Source: Chitinophagaceae bacterium
GTDB taxonomy: Bacteria; Bacteroidota; Bacteroidia; Chitinophagales; Chitinophagaceae
DNA: 64,000 nucleotides
Assembly: GCA_023957575.1 (NCBI GenBank)
Contig: JAMLGU010000005.1
Location: forward strand, 124,001-188,000
Direction: 5' to 3'
Shown: positions 1 through 9,762 of the stretch, one piece after another
Position numbering within the stretch: the stretch's first letter is position 1
How the letters are laid out: each line of letters opens with the position of its first letter
Translations under genes and position numbers: made by a program
The notes under the pieces: generated by a model
The model's input: the letters and a program-made list of their open reading frames with translations, nothing else
Database searches by the model: none
What the model was told of the DNA's origin: nothing

Positions 1-1
1 A

Positions 2-1981
2 ACAGGCGACTGGATTTTGGGTAGGGATGCAAGCGATGGTAACCCATTGGTTAACATTGGTAAATATATCCGCAAAAATCAAACCGATAAATTTACAATG
101 AATCAGGCCTTCACTTTTAAGCTATTAAAAGAATTGAATTTGAGGCTTAACGGTATCTTGTATTATGCTGAAGGCCATAATGAAGCATTTAACAAAGATT
201 TTCGTAACAATATGCTCAGTTACACCAACCCTAATGCTGGATGGAACAGGGATAGAAGCAGTAGCGCCAGTTTTGACCGAACTATTTATCAAACCTACAA
301 TGCTGTGTTAAACTACAATAAGGAAATAGGGCTACACACTTTTAATGCAATGGTGGGTGGTGAGTTTTATGACGCTTATAATAAAGGACTTTCAGCAAGT
401 GGCGGACAAGCTCCTACCGATGATTTTATGGATTTAGGGTTAACCTTAAACAATACTGTTACTCAAACAAGAGGTACAGATTCATGGCACGCACGTGAGC
501 GAATTCTCTCTCAATTCGGTCGTATAAACTATGACTATGACGATAAATACATCGCTTCATTCAGTGTTCGTCGTGATGGTGTTTCAAGATTAAGTCCTGA
601 AACCAGATATGGTATATTCCCTGCTGTTTCTTTGGGTTGGGTAGCCAGCAGAGAAAAATTCTTTAGTTCTGTGAGCGATTGGATGAACTATCTGAAATTA
701 AGAGCCAGCTGGGGTAAAAACGGTAACATTGGTATCGGAACATCCAATGCAATCGGACTTTACGAAGTACAAGGCGCTTACTCGGGGCAAACTGCCTATA
801 ATGGGCTACCGGGAATTTTGTTATCAACCCTTTCGAACCCAACATTAGTGTGGGAAAAAACCAATACTGTGGAAGTAGGCGCCGATATGGGATTTTTGAA
901 CAATCGTATTTACGCCTCATTAGCTTATTATAACAGAATTACAGACGACAAACTGGCTAATATTAACCTTCCAACTTCATCAGGTTTCGGCAGTACTCGT
1001 ACTAACAATGGTAGCATGAGAAACAGAGGTGTTGAACTGGATGTAACCGGCAAAATTGTTCAAAAAACAGATTTTCAATGGAGCCTGAGTGCAAATGCCG
1101 CCTGGAACAAAAACTTGGTGCTGAAGTTGCCATTTAACGGAAACGAAAGAAACAGGCAAGGTGGACAACGCATTTATGACCCTAAAACCGGAACCATTAT
1201 TTGGGTTGGAGGTTTTCAGGAAGGTCAGGAATGGGGAGCTATCTATGGTTATGTAGCTGAGGGAATTATCAGAAATGCAGATGATTTGGCAAAGTATAAT
1301 AAAATTGATATTACCGCAGGCGAAGCTCAGGCTATTGGTGGTGCAGCAGGAAAAAAAGTTGCCAGTCAAAAATTAATTACCGAAAAAGGGCTTTCAGGCT
1401 ACATTGCCACTCAATTGGGTGACGTAATGTGGAAAGACATTGATAAAAATGATACTATTGACTACCGCGATATGACCAGCATGGGTAGAACTTTACCAAG
1501 ATGGACAGGTGGTTTCAATACCACTATATCTTACAAAGGATTAAGCCTGTTTGCAAGAATGGACTTTGCATTGGGACATACCCAGATGGATCGTCAGCAG
1601 GTGTGGTCTTTAGGTTACATGCAGGGAGAGTTTAATGTTCAGGATATCGTAAAAGAAACATGGACACCTGAAAATCCAAATGCAAAATATCCACGTTTTG
1701 TATGGGCCGACCAATTGAACATGAAGAACTTCGACAGGCCAAATAATATGTTTTATGTAAATTCAAATTATCTGGCTTTCAGAGAAGTAACATTAAGTTA
1801 TACGGTTCCGGCAAAAATTAGTAATAAAGCAAGAATGAGCGGATTAACGCTTTCGGTTTCAGGGCAGAATTTGGGATATCTTTCCAACAAACTCTTAGAG
1901 CTTCCTGAAAGAACAGGTTTCCAGAATAGCGCCTATACTATTCCTACAACCCTCATTTTTGGAGCTAATATTACTTTCTAA
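2..1981 (+). CDS. SusC-family TonB-dependent outer-membrane transporter, C-terminal part
   Basis: Partial gene; the reading frame is open from the window edge, so the signal peptide, carboxypeptidase-like domain and plug lie outside. The visible 659 codons are the beta-barrel of a SusC/RagA transporter, ending in the typical terminal aromatic strand (…LIFGANITF). Conserved barrel phrases are visible, such as the stretch around DYDDKYIASFSVRRDG and the motif LPRWTGGFNT near the end. The SusC barrel imports oligosaccharides in an energy-dependent way through TonB, with the SusD lipoprotein as lid. SusD starts 28 bp downstream. Placement ahead of nanA, a NanM-like gene, an MFS carrier and a sialidase points to sialic acid or sialylated glycans as cargo; that is inference from context. 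Confidence 0.93.
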   Translation, partial: TGDWILGRDASDGNPLVNIGKYIRKNQTDKFTMNQAFTFKLLKELNLRLNGILYYAEGHNEAFNKDFRNNMLSYTNPNAGWNRDRSSSASFDRTIYQTYNAVLNYNKEIGLHTFNAMVGGEFYDAYNKGLSASGGQAPTDDFMDLGLTLNNTVTQTRGTDSWHARERILSQFGRINYDYDDKYIASFSVRRDGVSRLSPETRYGIFPAVSLGWVASREKFFSSVSDWMNYLKLRASWGKNGNIGIGTSNAIGLYEVQGAYSGQTAYNGLPGILLSTLSNPTLVWEKTNTVEVGADMGFLNNRIYASLAYYNRITDDKLANINLPTSSGFGSTRTNNGSMRNRGVELDVTGKIVQKTDFQWSLSANAAWNKNLVLKLPFNGNERNRQGGQRIYDPKTGTIIWVGGFQEGQEWGAIYGYVAEGIIRNADDLAKYNKIDITAGEAQAIGGAAGKKVASQKLITEKGLSGYIATQLGDVMWKDIDKNDTIDYRDMTSMGRTLPRWTGGFNTTISYKGLSLFARMDFALGHTQMDRQQVWSLGYMQGEFNVQDIVKETWTPENPNAKYPRFVWADQLNMKNFDRPNNMFYVNSNYLAFREVTLSYTVPAKISNKARMSGLTLSVSGQNLGYLSNKLLELPERTGFQNSAYTIPTTLIFGANITF

Positions 1982-2009
1982 TAAAAGATTAATTTAAAAA
2001 GTTATAATA

Positions 2010-3563
2010 ATGAAAACATATAAAATATTAATTGGAGTGATGCTTATCCTGATAGGCTTTTCTTCCTGCAAAAAAATATTAGACCTTGGGCCGGAAGACT
2101 ATTTTGGAGAGGCCAATTATTGGAAAAACGAAGCACAGGTTAGTACATTTATGGTGGGGATGCATACCCAATTCAGAAATAACCAGTTTCAATTTTTAAG
2201 ATTAGGTGAAATGCGTGGGGGCGGTTTTTCCGATCAGGCTATTTTCCCCGTTTCATTAAATGAATTACCCATAATTCAACAAAACCTTTCAGAAACGTCA
2301 ACAGGCGTGGGTAGCTGGGGAGGTTTTTACAACCCAATTTTGCAAATCAACCTGTTTATTGCAAAAACCGAACCAATTACCTTTATTCCAGATGCAAAAA
2401 AGAATTTTATGCTTGGCCAGGCTTATGCCATGAGGGCTTACTATTACTTTCATCTGCTTAGGACTTATGGCGGTGTTCCACTTCGTTTAACGCCTGATGT
2501 AGCGCTGGATAAACCAGATCAGGTGAAATTAAGATTAGCACGGTCAACAGAAGCAGAAGTACTTGCTCAGGTAAAAGCTGATGTCAATAAATCGCTGGAA
2601 TATTTTGGTTCACAGGCTTCTACCGATAAAGCTCAGTGGAGTCCGAATGCAGCCAGAATGTTGAAAGGTGAAATATTTCTGTGGTCAGCAAAAGTATATG
2701 GCAATACTGCAGATTTGGCAGAAGCTAAAAGCGCTTTAAATGCAGTTTCAGGCTACAGTCTGCAATCTAATTTTGCAAATACTTTTTCTACAAAAGGGAA
2801 CAGTGAAATTATTTTTGCCATCAGATACCAGGTAAATGAAGCAGAAATGCCGGGTGTAAGTACTTTTACTTATGATCTGCCTAATTTTAGTAATTTGTAC
2901 TATGCCGATTCATTGGCAAGTGGCGCCTTGTTGGTTGATCCGCTTAATATTGGCGCACCCAATAGCCAGCAAATTATACAACGTTACAGATACAGTTTTG
3001 ATTTGTTTAAATCCTATGATGTATTAGACAAAAGAAGGAATGCTACATTTTATGATTTTTACAGAGTGGATATTACCAAAAATCCTAAAGTGGTAACTGC
3101 CAGAAATACAGTATTGGTAAAATTCTTAGGAGAAATCAACTCGAATAAAAGATATTTTACTAATGACTGGCCGGTTTATAGAGAAGCAGATCGCCTGCTG
3201 ATGCTGGCCGAAATTACAAATGCCGAAGGAGGAGATCCTGGTCAATATATCAAAGCAATACGCGACAGAGCCTTCGCCAATGCAGACCCTACTCCGTTTG
3301 TAAACGGTTCCAAAGATCAGAATGAAATCAAAATCTTCGAAGAAAGAATGAAAGAATTTGTTTATGAGGGAAAAAGGTGGTATGATATCAGAAGGATGAA
3401 GTTTGGAAGCGATCCGCTTGTATTCAAATCAGCAAGCCACCCTTATGGCGTTCTGAACAAAGCTACAGATGCATATAAAGTTCTGTGGCCTATTGAAACC
3501 GGTATTTGGACAAACGACCCGCTTGTTGACCAGACTCCGGGTTATCAAACATCAAAACCATAA
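2010..3563 (+). CDS. SusD/RagB-family glycan-binding lipoprotein
   Basis: 517 residues. An N-terminal lipoprotein signal ends at Cys20 (…LIGFSSCKK). The body shows SusD hallmarks: an N-terminal TPR-like part with QAYAMRAYYYFHLLRTYGGVPL (about residues 137-158) and a C-terminal segment with EERMKEFVYEGKRWYDIRR, which is diagnostic of the RagB/SusD domain. It should sit on the outer leaflet of the outer membrane and cap the SusC barrel encoded just upstream. A perfect long inverted repeat follows the stop (3578-3613). The substrate is inferred to be sialic-acid-bearing glycans because of the downstream catabolic genes; the protein sequence alone does not show this. Confidence 0.95.
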   Translation: MKTYKILIGVMLILIGFSSCKKILDLGPEDYFGEANYWKNEAQVSTFMVGMHTQFRNNQFQFLRLGEMRGGGFSDQAIFPVSLNELPIIQQNLSETSTGVGSWGGFYNPILQINLFIAKTEPITFIPDAKKNFMLGQAYAMRAYYYFHLLRTYGGVPLRLTPDVALDKPDQVKLRLARSTEAEVLAQVKADVNKSLEYFGSQASTDKAQWSPNAARMLKGEIFLWSAKVYGNTADLAEAKSALNAVSGYSLQSNFANTFSTKGNSEIIFAIRYQVNEAEMPGVSTFTYDLPNFSNLYYADSLASGALLVDPLNIGAPNSQQIIQRYRYSFDLFKSYDVLDKRRNATFYDFYRVDITKNPKVVTARNTVLVKFLGEINSNKRYFTNDWPVYREADRLLMLAEITNAEGGDPGQYIKAIRDRAFANADPTPFVNGSKDQNEIKIFEERMKEFVYEGKRWYDIRRMKFGSDPLVFKSASHPYGVLNKATDAYKVLWPIETGIWTNDPLVDQTPGYQTSKP

Positions 3564-3577
3564 TATAGGTCCAAAAT

Positions 3578-3613
3578 ATCATGCAGGAGGATTCATCAAT
3601 CCTTCTGCATGAT
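3578..3613 (+). terminator. Long hairpin after susD, possible terminator or mRNA-stabilising stem
   Basis: Inverted repeat with 16-bp arms (3578-3593 and 3598-3613), a single G-U pair in RNA and a 4-nt loop. No T-run follows on the + strand, so it is not a standard intrinsic terminator. It may stabilise the 3' end of the susCD message or attenuate readthrough into nanA. Confidence 0.55.
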
Positions 3614-3642
3614 TATAAAAAACCTCATTTAGCAATTTGTTT

Positions 3643-3650
3643 TATCTTTG
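3643..3650 (+). promoter_or_regulatory. Bacteroidota -7 element ahead of nanA
   Basis: TATCTTTG matches the Bacteroidota -7 consensus TAnnTTTG, 19 bp before the nanA start. No good TTTG -33 box is present at the usual spacing, so an activator or weak activity is possible. With the hairpin just upstream it suggests that nanA and the following genes can be transcribed separately from susCD. Confidence 0.45.
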
Positions 3651-3669
3651 ATAATCAATAATATACATA

Positions 3670-4590
3670 ATGACATTTCCCAAACTCACCGGCCTTATTG
3701 CAGCGCCATTTACACCAATGGATGCTGACGGCAATTTAAACACGGCGCTGATACCCGAGTATTATCAATTTCTTAAAAGAAATAAGGTAATCGGCGCTTT
3801 CATTAATGGTTCTACAGGAGAAGGTGTTTCGCAAACCAAAGAAGAAAAAAAATTAGTGGCCGAAGCCTGGGCAGAAGCTACCAAGGGTGATCAGGACTTT
3901 AAAGTAATCAATCTGGTTGGAGGAACATCGGTTAAAGATGCAATTGAATTTGCCCAACATTCCGAAGCCATCGGATTGTTTGGTATTGCTTTTACGGCTC
4001 CGTTTTATTTTAAACCTGCTTCGGCCAATGCACTGGCCGATTGCTGCAGGCAGATTGCTGCCGCAGCTCCCAATACTGCTTTTTATTATTATCACATTCC
4101 TGTACTTACAGGTTGCAATATCAGTATTTACGATTTACTGAACGCTGTCAACGGCTCTATTCCAAACTTTGCAGGTATAAAATACACTCACGAAGATTTC
4201 ATGGACTTTCTCTCCTGTATGTATATTGACAATGGTCGTTATGACATGCTGTGGGGAAGAGATGAAAACATGCTGTCGGCATTGGTGTTAGGCAGTTTTG
4301 GCGCTGTAGGCAGTACCTTTAATTATGCAGCGCCACTATACTACGAAATGCACGATGCTTTCAAAAACGGCGACTTAATAAAAGCACGCGATATCCAGCA
4401 GAAGTCAATTGACATGATTCGCTTATTAGGTAAGTATGGCGGCATAGCTACCGGAAAAGCCTATATGAAATTAGTAGGTTTGGATTGCGGGGGTTTCCGC
4501 TTGCCGGTTACTAATATGAGCGCCGAACAATTTGAAAGTTTTAAAAAAGATGTGGAGGCTTTAGGATTCGAATCTTTCCGGTCGAAATAA
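3670..4590 (+). CDS. nanA: N-acetylneuraminate lyase (sialic acid aldolase)
   Basis: 306 residues, the usual length for the DapA/NanA TIM-barrel family. It cleaves N-acetylneuraminate to N-acetylmannosamine and pyruvate. The substrate-carboxylate motif GSTGEG lies at 47-52, the catalytic tyrosine is in YYYHIP (139-144), and the Schiff-base lysine is K171 in GIKYTHEDF. The family also includes dihydrodipicolinate synthases, but the NanA-type YYYHIP stretch, the next-door NanM-like protein, sialidase and N-acylglucosamine epimerase favour sialate lyase. The protein is cytosolic. Its product would be used by the 2-epimerase at 8573. Confidence 0.92.
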   Translation: MTFPKLTGLIAAPFTPMDADGNLNTALIPEYYQFLKRNKVIGAFINGSTGEGVSQTKEEKKLVAEAWAEATKGDQDFKVINLVGGTSVKDAIEFAQHSEAIGLFGIAFTAPFYFKPASANALADCCRQIAAAAPNTAFYYYHIPVLTGCNISIYDLLNAVNGSIPNFAGIKYTHEDFMDFLSCMYIDNGRYDMLWGRDENMLSALVLGSFGAVGSTFNYAAPLYYEMHDAFKNGDLIKARDIQQKSIDMIRLLGKYGGIATGKAYMKLVGLDCGGFRLPVTNMSAEQFESFKKDVEALGFESFRSK

Positions 4591-4716
4591 GTAGTGGCCA
4601 AGGAGATTGACTACAATAATCTTCTTAATTGTCTTACTCATTTTTCGATTAAAATAAAAATGGAAATGTATTTTTTAAAAGTTTTGTCTTAGACTTAATA
4701 AGGCAATCGCAGAGTC

Positions 4717-4751
4717 AAACAAAACAGTCTCCTTCTGGGGGCTGTTTGTTT
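4717..4751 (+). terminator. Terminator-like hairpin between nanA and the nanM-like gene
   Basis: Imperfect inverted repeat: an A-rich left arm beginning at 4717 pairs with a right arm ending at 4751 in TGTTTGTTT, around a CTTCTGG loop. Bulges are present. It lies about 125 bp after nanA, and could end part of the transcripts. Confidence 0.4.
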
Positions 4752-4795
4752 AATAAATACGGAAATTTTTAATACATTTACGAATTGTTTCCATT

Positions 4796-5956
4796 ATGCT
4801 TCAAAAAATTATTTACTTATCTGTTTTAACAATGCTTATTATGAAAAGTGACGTAATTGCACAGCCATCAGTACAATGGAATGTGGCAACCAACATCATG
4901 AATGGAGACAAACCATCCATTGGTTTTGCAGGAATGATCAGTGGTATCAGCAATAACAAATTAATTGTGGCAGGCGGGGCCAACTTCCCCGACGAATTGC
5001 CCTGGCAGGGTGGAAAAAAACATTATTCCGACAAAATATATGTGCTGGAAAGAAATAAAATCAAATACCAATGGTTAAAAGGAATTGAGGACAGACTTCC
5101 GGAGCCTATTGCCTATTCAGGTGCTGCCACTACCGAAAAAGGAATTGTATATGTAGGCGGCGATAATGAAAATGGAATATCGGCAAAAGCCTATTTGCTC
5201 AGTTGGAATACAAAAAAAGAAAAACCGGAGTTTAAATCACTGCCGGATTTGCCTGTAAGCGTTACAGCTCCTGCTGTTGCAGCCAACGGCAACACCGTTT
5301 ATGTTCTCTGCGGTGATGAGGCAAAAAACTCATCGGCAAAATGTTTTTACATTGACCTGGATGATAAAAAGCCGACCTGGAAACAATTGCCTGATGCACC
5401 CATAGCATTGGCAAACGGGATGGCAGTTTTTCAAAACAAAAAATTATATCTGATTGGTGGAAGAACAAAAACGGCTTCAGGCATCAGTGATTTGCACAAT
5501 ACTAATTTTGTGTACGATTTCAAAACACAAAAATGGAGTAGCCTGGCAAATATTTCAGACGGAGAAAAAACAACCCCTTTTACAGCTTCTGCAGCATTTG
5601 CGGTGGGTAAAAAGCAAATTATTCTGGCAGGCGGCGACAAGGGAGATGTTTTTCATCAGATAGAAACATTTTTATCGCTGATAGCAAAGGCTTCAACAGA
5701 CGAAGAAAAAGCAAAACTAACCAAAGAAAAGAACGAATTGGTGATGCACCATCAGGGTTTTAGTACCGATGTGTTGCTGTATGATATAAAAACAAACAGA
5801 TGGACTAAAATCGGTAATTTGCCGGTGGCAGCCCAGGTAACAACGGCCGCCACAAAGTGGGATGACGACTTAGTGATTTCGAGCGGTGAAATAAGACCCG
5901 GAGTGAGAAGCCCAAAAATCATAATCGGGAAAGTAAAATCGAAAAGGAAGAATTGA
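4796..5956 (+). CDS. NanM-type N-acetylneuraminate epimerase (kelch beta-propeller)
   Basis: 386 residues with an N-terminal signal peptide cleaved near IAQPS, so probably periplasmic. The body is a kelch propeller: blades carry the glycine pairs LIVAGGANFPD, IVYVGGDNENG, LYLIGGRTKT and IILAGGDKGD. NanM converts the alpha anomer of sialic acid, released by sialidases, into the beta anomer and so speeds uptake. The sequence GGANFPDELPWQGGKK near the start is typical of the family, where Asn/Arg/Glu residues form the active site. Position between nanA and an MFS carrier supports this role. Catalytic residues were not mapped one by one. Confidence 0.85.
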   Translation: MLQKIIYLSVLTMLIMKSDVIAQPSVQWNVATNIMNGDKPSIGFAGMISGISNNKLIVAGGANFPDELPWQGGKKHYSDKIYVLERNKIKYQWLKGIEDRLPEPIAYSGAATTEKGIVYVGGDNENGISAKAYLLSWNTKKEKPEFKSLPDLPVSVTAPAVAANGNTVYVLCGDEAKNSSAKCFYIDLDDKKPTWKQLPDAPIALANGMAVFQNKKLYLIGGRTKTASGISDLHNTNFVYDFKTQKWSSLANISDGEKTTPFTASAAFAVGKKQIILAGGDKGDVFHQIETFLSLIAKASTDEEKAKLTKEKNELVMHHQGFSTDVLLYDIKTNRWTKIGNLPVAAQVTTAATKWDDDLVISSGEIRPGVRSPKIIIGKVKSKRKN

Positions 5957-6057
5957 AAAATTGATAAAAAACTGATGCCATAAGCACAGTCGTCAAACTG
6001 AGCGTAGCAACGAAGATGCCATATATTCTAAAGCCGGTAACAATAAAATAATAACTC

Positions 6058-7326
6058 ATGTTAAACGAAACAACAGACATAAAAAATCAAAATTCCAAAA
6101 TTTATCCCTGGGTAGTCGTTGGTCTTTTATGGATAGTAGCTTTGCTCAACTACATGGACAGGCAAATGCTGAGTACTATGCGCGATTCGATGCAGATGGA
6201 TATAGCCGAACTGAAAAGCGCCGAAGCCTTTGGTTTTTTAATGGCCATTTTTTTGTATATCTATGGTTTTATGAGTCCGATTGCAGGCACCATCGCCGAC
6301 CGTGTTAACAGAAAATGGTTAATAGTGGGCAGTCTGTTGGTTTGGAGCGCAGTAACCTATGCTATGGGCATTACGAATGACTATAAAACGCTGGTTTGGC
6401 TGAGGGCATTGATGGGCGTGAGTGAGGCATTGTATATTCCTGCGGGGCTTTCAATGATTGCCGATTATCATACCGGAAAAACGCGCTCGCTGGCCATTGC
6501 CATTCACATGACGGGGTTATACACCGGCCAGGCTTTGGGAGGGTTTGGCGCTACGGTAGCCGAGGCTTATAGCTGGCATACTGCCTTTCACTGGTTTGGA
6601 ATTATTGGTATGGTTTATGCGGTGGTGCTTTCCTTTTTTCTTAGAGATAAAAAGCCCGAACCGGCGCTTGCAAATAACCTGAAAGGTTTATCGTCTTCCA
6701 ATAAGATACCGCTGTTCAAAGGGCTTTCGCTGTTGTTTTCAAATATCGCCTTTTGGGTTATATTATTCTATTTTGCAGCGCCCAGTCTTCCGGGATGGGC
6801 TACTAAAAACTGGTTGCCAACCTTGTTTGCTGATAGTTTAAATATCCCCATGTCGGAGGCGGGGCCGCTTTCAACCATTACAATAGCCGTTTCGTCATTT
6901 ATAGGAGCTGTATTAATTGGCGGGCCGCTCAGTGACAGTTGGGTTCAAAAAAACCTTCGGGGTCGTGTATATACCGGAGCCATCGGATTGGCTTTAACCA
7001 TCCCGTCTCTTATCTTACTCGGATTTGGCACAACATTTATCACAGTGGTAGGCTCGGCTGTATTATTTGGAATAGGATACGGAATGTTTGATGCCAATAA
7101 TATGCCTATCCTTTGCCAGTTTGTACCATCCAATCTCAGAGCCACTGCTTATGGTTTTATGAATATGGTAGGTGTGTTTGCAGGAGCGGCAGTAACTCAG
7201 GTTTTAGGCAGGTTTAAGGATGAAGGCAATTTCGGACTTGGTTTTGCTGCTTTAGCTGCTGTGGTGGCGCTGGCGCTGATTGTTCAAATTACAACCTTAA
7301 AGCCTAAGGTTCAGAATATGGAATAA
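6058..7326 (+). CDS. MFS transporter, probable sialic acid carrier (NanT-like)
   Basis: 422 residues with about 12 membrane segments. Family marks: NYMDRQ in helix 1 and the loop 2-3 motif GTIADRVNRKWLI (about residues 78-90), as in the anion/H+ symporter branch of the major facilitator superfamily. Bacteroidota such as Bacteroides fragilis and Tannerella use an MFS protein (NanT) for sialate uptake across the inner membrane. The next gene, the sialidase, starts 28 bp downstream. The substrate is inferred from the neighbours; the hexuronate/phthalate porters of the same branch look alike. Confidence 0.82.
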   Translation: MLNETTDIKNQNSKIYPWVVVGLLWIVALLNYMDRQMLSTMRDSMQMDIAELKSAEAFGFLMAIFLYIYGFMSPIAGTIADRVNRKWLIVGSLLVWSAVTYAMGITNDYKTLVWLRALMGVSEALYIPAGLSMIADYHTGKTRSLAIAIHMTGLYTGQALGGFGATVAEAYSWHTAFHWFGIIGMVYAVVLSFFLRDKKPEPALANNLKGLSSSNKIPLFKGLSLLFSNIAFWVILFYFAAPSLPGWATKNWLPTLFADSLNIPMSEAGPLSTITIAVSSFIGAVLIGGPLSDSWVQKNLRGRVYTGAIGLALTIPSLILLGFGTTFITVVGSAVLFGIGYGMFDANNMPILCQFVPSNLRATAYGFMNMVGVFAGAAVTQVLGRFKDEGNFGLGFAALAAVVALALIVQITTLKPKVQNME

Positions 7327-7354
7327 TATTTTTATTAAATAAAATCAATTCATC

Positions 7355-8536
7355 ATGATTAAAATTTTTTCAAAATTGAAGAGAGGAGCTACCCTCCTGT
7401 TGTTATTGTCATTCGGTTTGCTTGCATCCGAAATAAGCTCGGCTCAGGGGAATGAAGTACCCGTTTTTGTTTCCGGTCAGGAAGGATATAAGAGTTTTCG
7501 AATTCCGGCCATCGTTTCTATGCCGAATGGGAAATTATTGGCCTTTGCCGAAGGAAGAGTGCATCATGCCGGCGATTTTGGAGATGTAAAAATAGTAGTT
7601 AAAACAAGTAATGATAACGGACGAACCTGGAGTAAAGTGCAAATTGTAGCCGATTACGATACACTTCAGGCAGGTAATCCTGCGCCGGTAGTGGACTTAA
7701 CCGACCCGGCCTATCCAAAAGGAAGAGTATTTCTTTTTTACAATACCGGAAATAATCATGAATACGATGTGAGAAAAGGAAAAGGATGGCGCGAAGTATG
7801 GTACAAAACATCAACCGATGGTGGTGAAACCTGGAGCGACCCTGTAAACATAACTACTCAGGTACACCGGCCCAAACAACCATCGGTAAATCCGGCCTAC
7901 AATTTCTCGGAAGACTGGCGCACTTATGCCAATACTCCCGGTCATGCCTTACAATTTGCCTGGGGAAAATATAAGGGCAGAATATATGTAGCTGCCAATC
8001 ACTCCGCCGGTGATCCACAGCCCAACGGAAAAGATTACCGCGCTCACGGGTTTTATACCGATGACCATGGTAAAACCTTCCACATCAGCCAGACTGTTGA
8101 CCTTGAAGGAGGCAACGAAAACATGGCGGCGCAGCTTTCCGGAAACGGACTGATGCTCAACCTACGTAATCAACAGGGGCATGTAAAGGCAAGATATATT
8201 GCACTGAGTAAAGATGGAGGTGAAACCTGGTACAAACAATATTTTGACAAAAACCTCCCCGACCCTGTTTGCCAGGGCTCAATATTAAACGTTGGCAAGA
8301 AAACACTTGCATTTTGCAATGATGCAGACACCAATAAGCGGAATAATCTGACACTGAGAATAAGCAAAGACGATGGCAAAACCTGGACAAAGCGTTTTCT
8401 GATTTACAGTAACGATAAAATAAATGACGCATCAGCGTATTCGGACATTGTAAACATTAATAAGAATACCATCGGTGTTCTTTACGAAAAAGATGGTTAT
8501 TCCAAAATTGTTTTTACAACGGTTAAGTGGAAGTAG
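7355..8536 (+). CDS. Exported exo-alpha-sialidase (GH33)
   Basis: 393 residues with a signal peptide (hydrophobic core 13-24, cleavage near SSAQG). The arginine-triad motif FRIP is at 48-51, the AEGR motif at 65-68, and five Asp boxes (S-x-D-x-G-x-T-W type) lie near 85, 153, 235, 285 and 337. This is the six-bladed GH33 propeller that removes terminal sialic acid from glycans. It acts in the periplasm or at the cell surface. It feeds the lyase and epimerase of the same cluster. Retention of FRIP and all Asp boxes suggests an active enzyme. Confidence 0.95.
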   Translation: MIKIFSKLKRGATLLLLLSFGLLASEISSAQGNEVPVFVSGQEGYKSFRIPAIVSMPNGKLLAFAEGRVHHAGDFGDVKIVVKTSNDNGRTWSKVQIVADYDTLQAGNPAPVVDLTDPAYPKGRVFLFYNTGNNHEYDVRKGKGWREVWYKTSTDGGETWSDPVNITTQVHRPKQPSVNPAYNFSEDWRTYANTPGHALQFAWGKYKGRIYVAANHSAGDPQPNGKDYRAHGFYTDDHGKTFHISQTVDLEGGNENMAAQLSGNGLMLNLRNQQGHVKARYIALSKDGGETWYKQYFDKNLPDPVCQGSILNVGKKTLAFCNDADTNKRNNLTLRISKDDGKTWTKRFLIYSNDKINDASAYSDIVNINKNTIGVLYEKDGYSKIVFTTVKWK

Positions 8537-8572
8537 CTCCGATGTTTCATTCTTTTTGATAAATAATTAAAA

Positions 8573-9757
8573 ATGAATTACAATAAAGAAAGTTTAATTG
8601 CTTTAAAAAATTTTTATAGCAATCAATTACTCAACGATACCGTTCCTTTCTGGTTTCCCCGCTCCTACGATACCGGGCATGGCGGATTTTTACTGATGTG
8701 CGATGCAGACGGAACATTGATTGATGATGATAAGGCAGTATGGATACAGGGCCGTGCCACTTGGTTATTAGCTACGCTATACAATACCGTGGGACAAAAG
8801 CCCGAATGGTTAGAAGGCGCTAAATTAGGTTATGAATTTCTGAACAAATATTGTTTTGATAGCGACGGGCAGATGTTTTTTCATGTAACAAGAGATGGGC
8901 AGCCTATTCGCAAGCGCAGGTATTATTTTTCGGAAACTTTTTATGTAATAGCAGCGGCTGCATACTCCAAAGCCAGTGGTGATGAACAGGCTGCCGAAAA
9001 TGCGCGAAGAGTTTTCGGCGAATGTATTGCCTACGCCAGTGGCGAGAAAAAACTGCCACCGAAATTTACCAGCATCCGGCCTTCAAAAGGTATCGGTGTA
9101 CCGATGATTATGATGAACACTGCACAGCAGCTACGGGAAACCATCGGAGACCCGCGCTGCGATGAATGGATTGACAGATGGATTCACGAAATTGAAACCT
9201 ATTTTGTAAAAGACGATATCCGTTGCGTGATGGAACAGGTAGCTCCCGACGGCAGCATTATTGACCATATTGACGGACGCACTTTAAATCCGGGACATGC
9301 CATCGAAGGAGCCTGGTTTATCCTGCACGAAGCCATGCACCGGAATAATGATCCTCATTTAATCGGTTTGGGTTGCAGAATGTTAGATTATATGTGGGAA
9401 CGCGGCTGGGATACCGAACATGGAGGAATTCTTTATTTCCGTGATGTATATCATAAGCCTGTGCAGGAGTACTGGCAAGACATGAAATTCTGGTGGCCTC
9501 ATAATGAAACGATTATTGCTACTTTATTAGCTTATCTGATAACAGGAAATCAAAAATACGCAGATTGGCACAAATTAGTACACGACTGGGCTTACAGCCG
9601 TTTTCATGATAAAGAACATGGCGAGTGGTTCGGCTATCTTCACCGCGACGGAAGAATAGCTCAGACAGCTAAAGGCAATTTGTTTAAAGGACCTTTCCAC
9701 CTGCCCAGACAGGAATGGTATTGTGTACAGATTTTGGACAAATTTTTAAACGTTTAA
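8573..9757 (+). CDS. N-acylglucosamine 2-epimerase (AGE, renin-binding-protein family)
   Basis: 394 residues, full family length, no signal peptide. AGE interconverts N-acetylmannosamine and N-acetylglucosamine and so links sialate breakdown to amino-sugar metabolism without a ManNAc kinase. Visible family signatures: an (alpha/alpha)6-barrel with KAVWIQGRATW (54-64), RRYYFSETFY (115-124), NPGHAIEGAWF (239-249, with the conserved His242), KFWWPHNET (305-313) and a C-terminal KGPFHLPRQEW. It sits 36 bp after the sialidase and 5 bp before the M60-like gene, so it belongs to the same operon. Confidence 0.93.
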   Translation: MNYNKESLIALKNFYSNQLLNDTVPFWFPRSYDTGHGGFLLMCDADGTLIDDDKAVWIQGRATWLLATLYNTVGQKPEWLEGAKLGYEFLNKYCFDSDGQMFFHVTRDGQPIRKRRYYFSETFYVIAAAAYSKASGDEQAAENARRVFGECIAYASGEKKLPPKFTSIRPSKGIGVPMIMMNTAQQLRETIGDPRCDEWIDRWIHEIETYFVKDDIRCVMEQVAPDGSIIDHIDGRTLNPGHAIEGAWFILHEAMHRNNDPHLIGLGCRMLDYMWERGWDTEHGGILYFRDVYHKPVQEYWQDMKFWWPHNETIIATLLAYLITGNQKYADWHKLVHDWAYSRFHDKEHGEWFGYLHRDGRIAQTAKGNLFKGPFHLPRQEWYCVQILDKFLNV

Positions 9758-9762
9758 AACTT

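Noticed and set aside
9715..9762. Upstream start for the M60-like gene overlapping the epimerase
   Set aside because: It would put 16 charged or mixed residues before the lipoprotein signal; the ATG at 9763 gives a correct signal.
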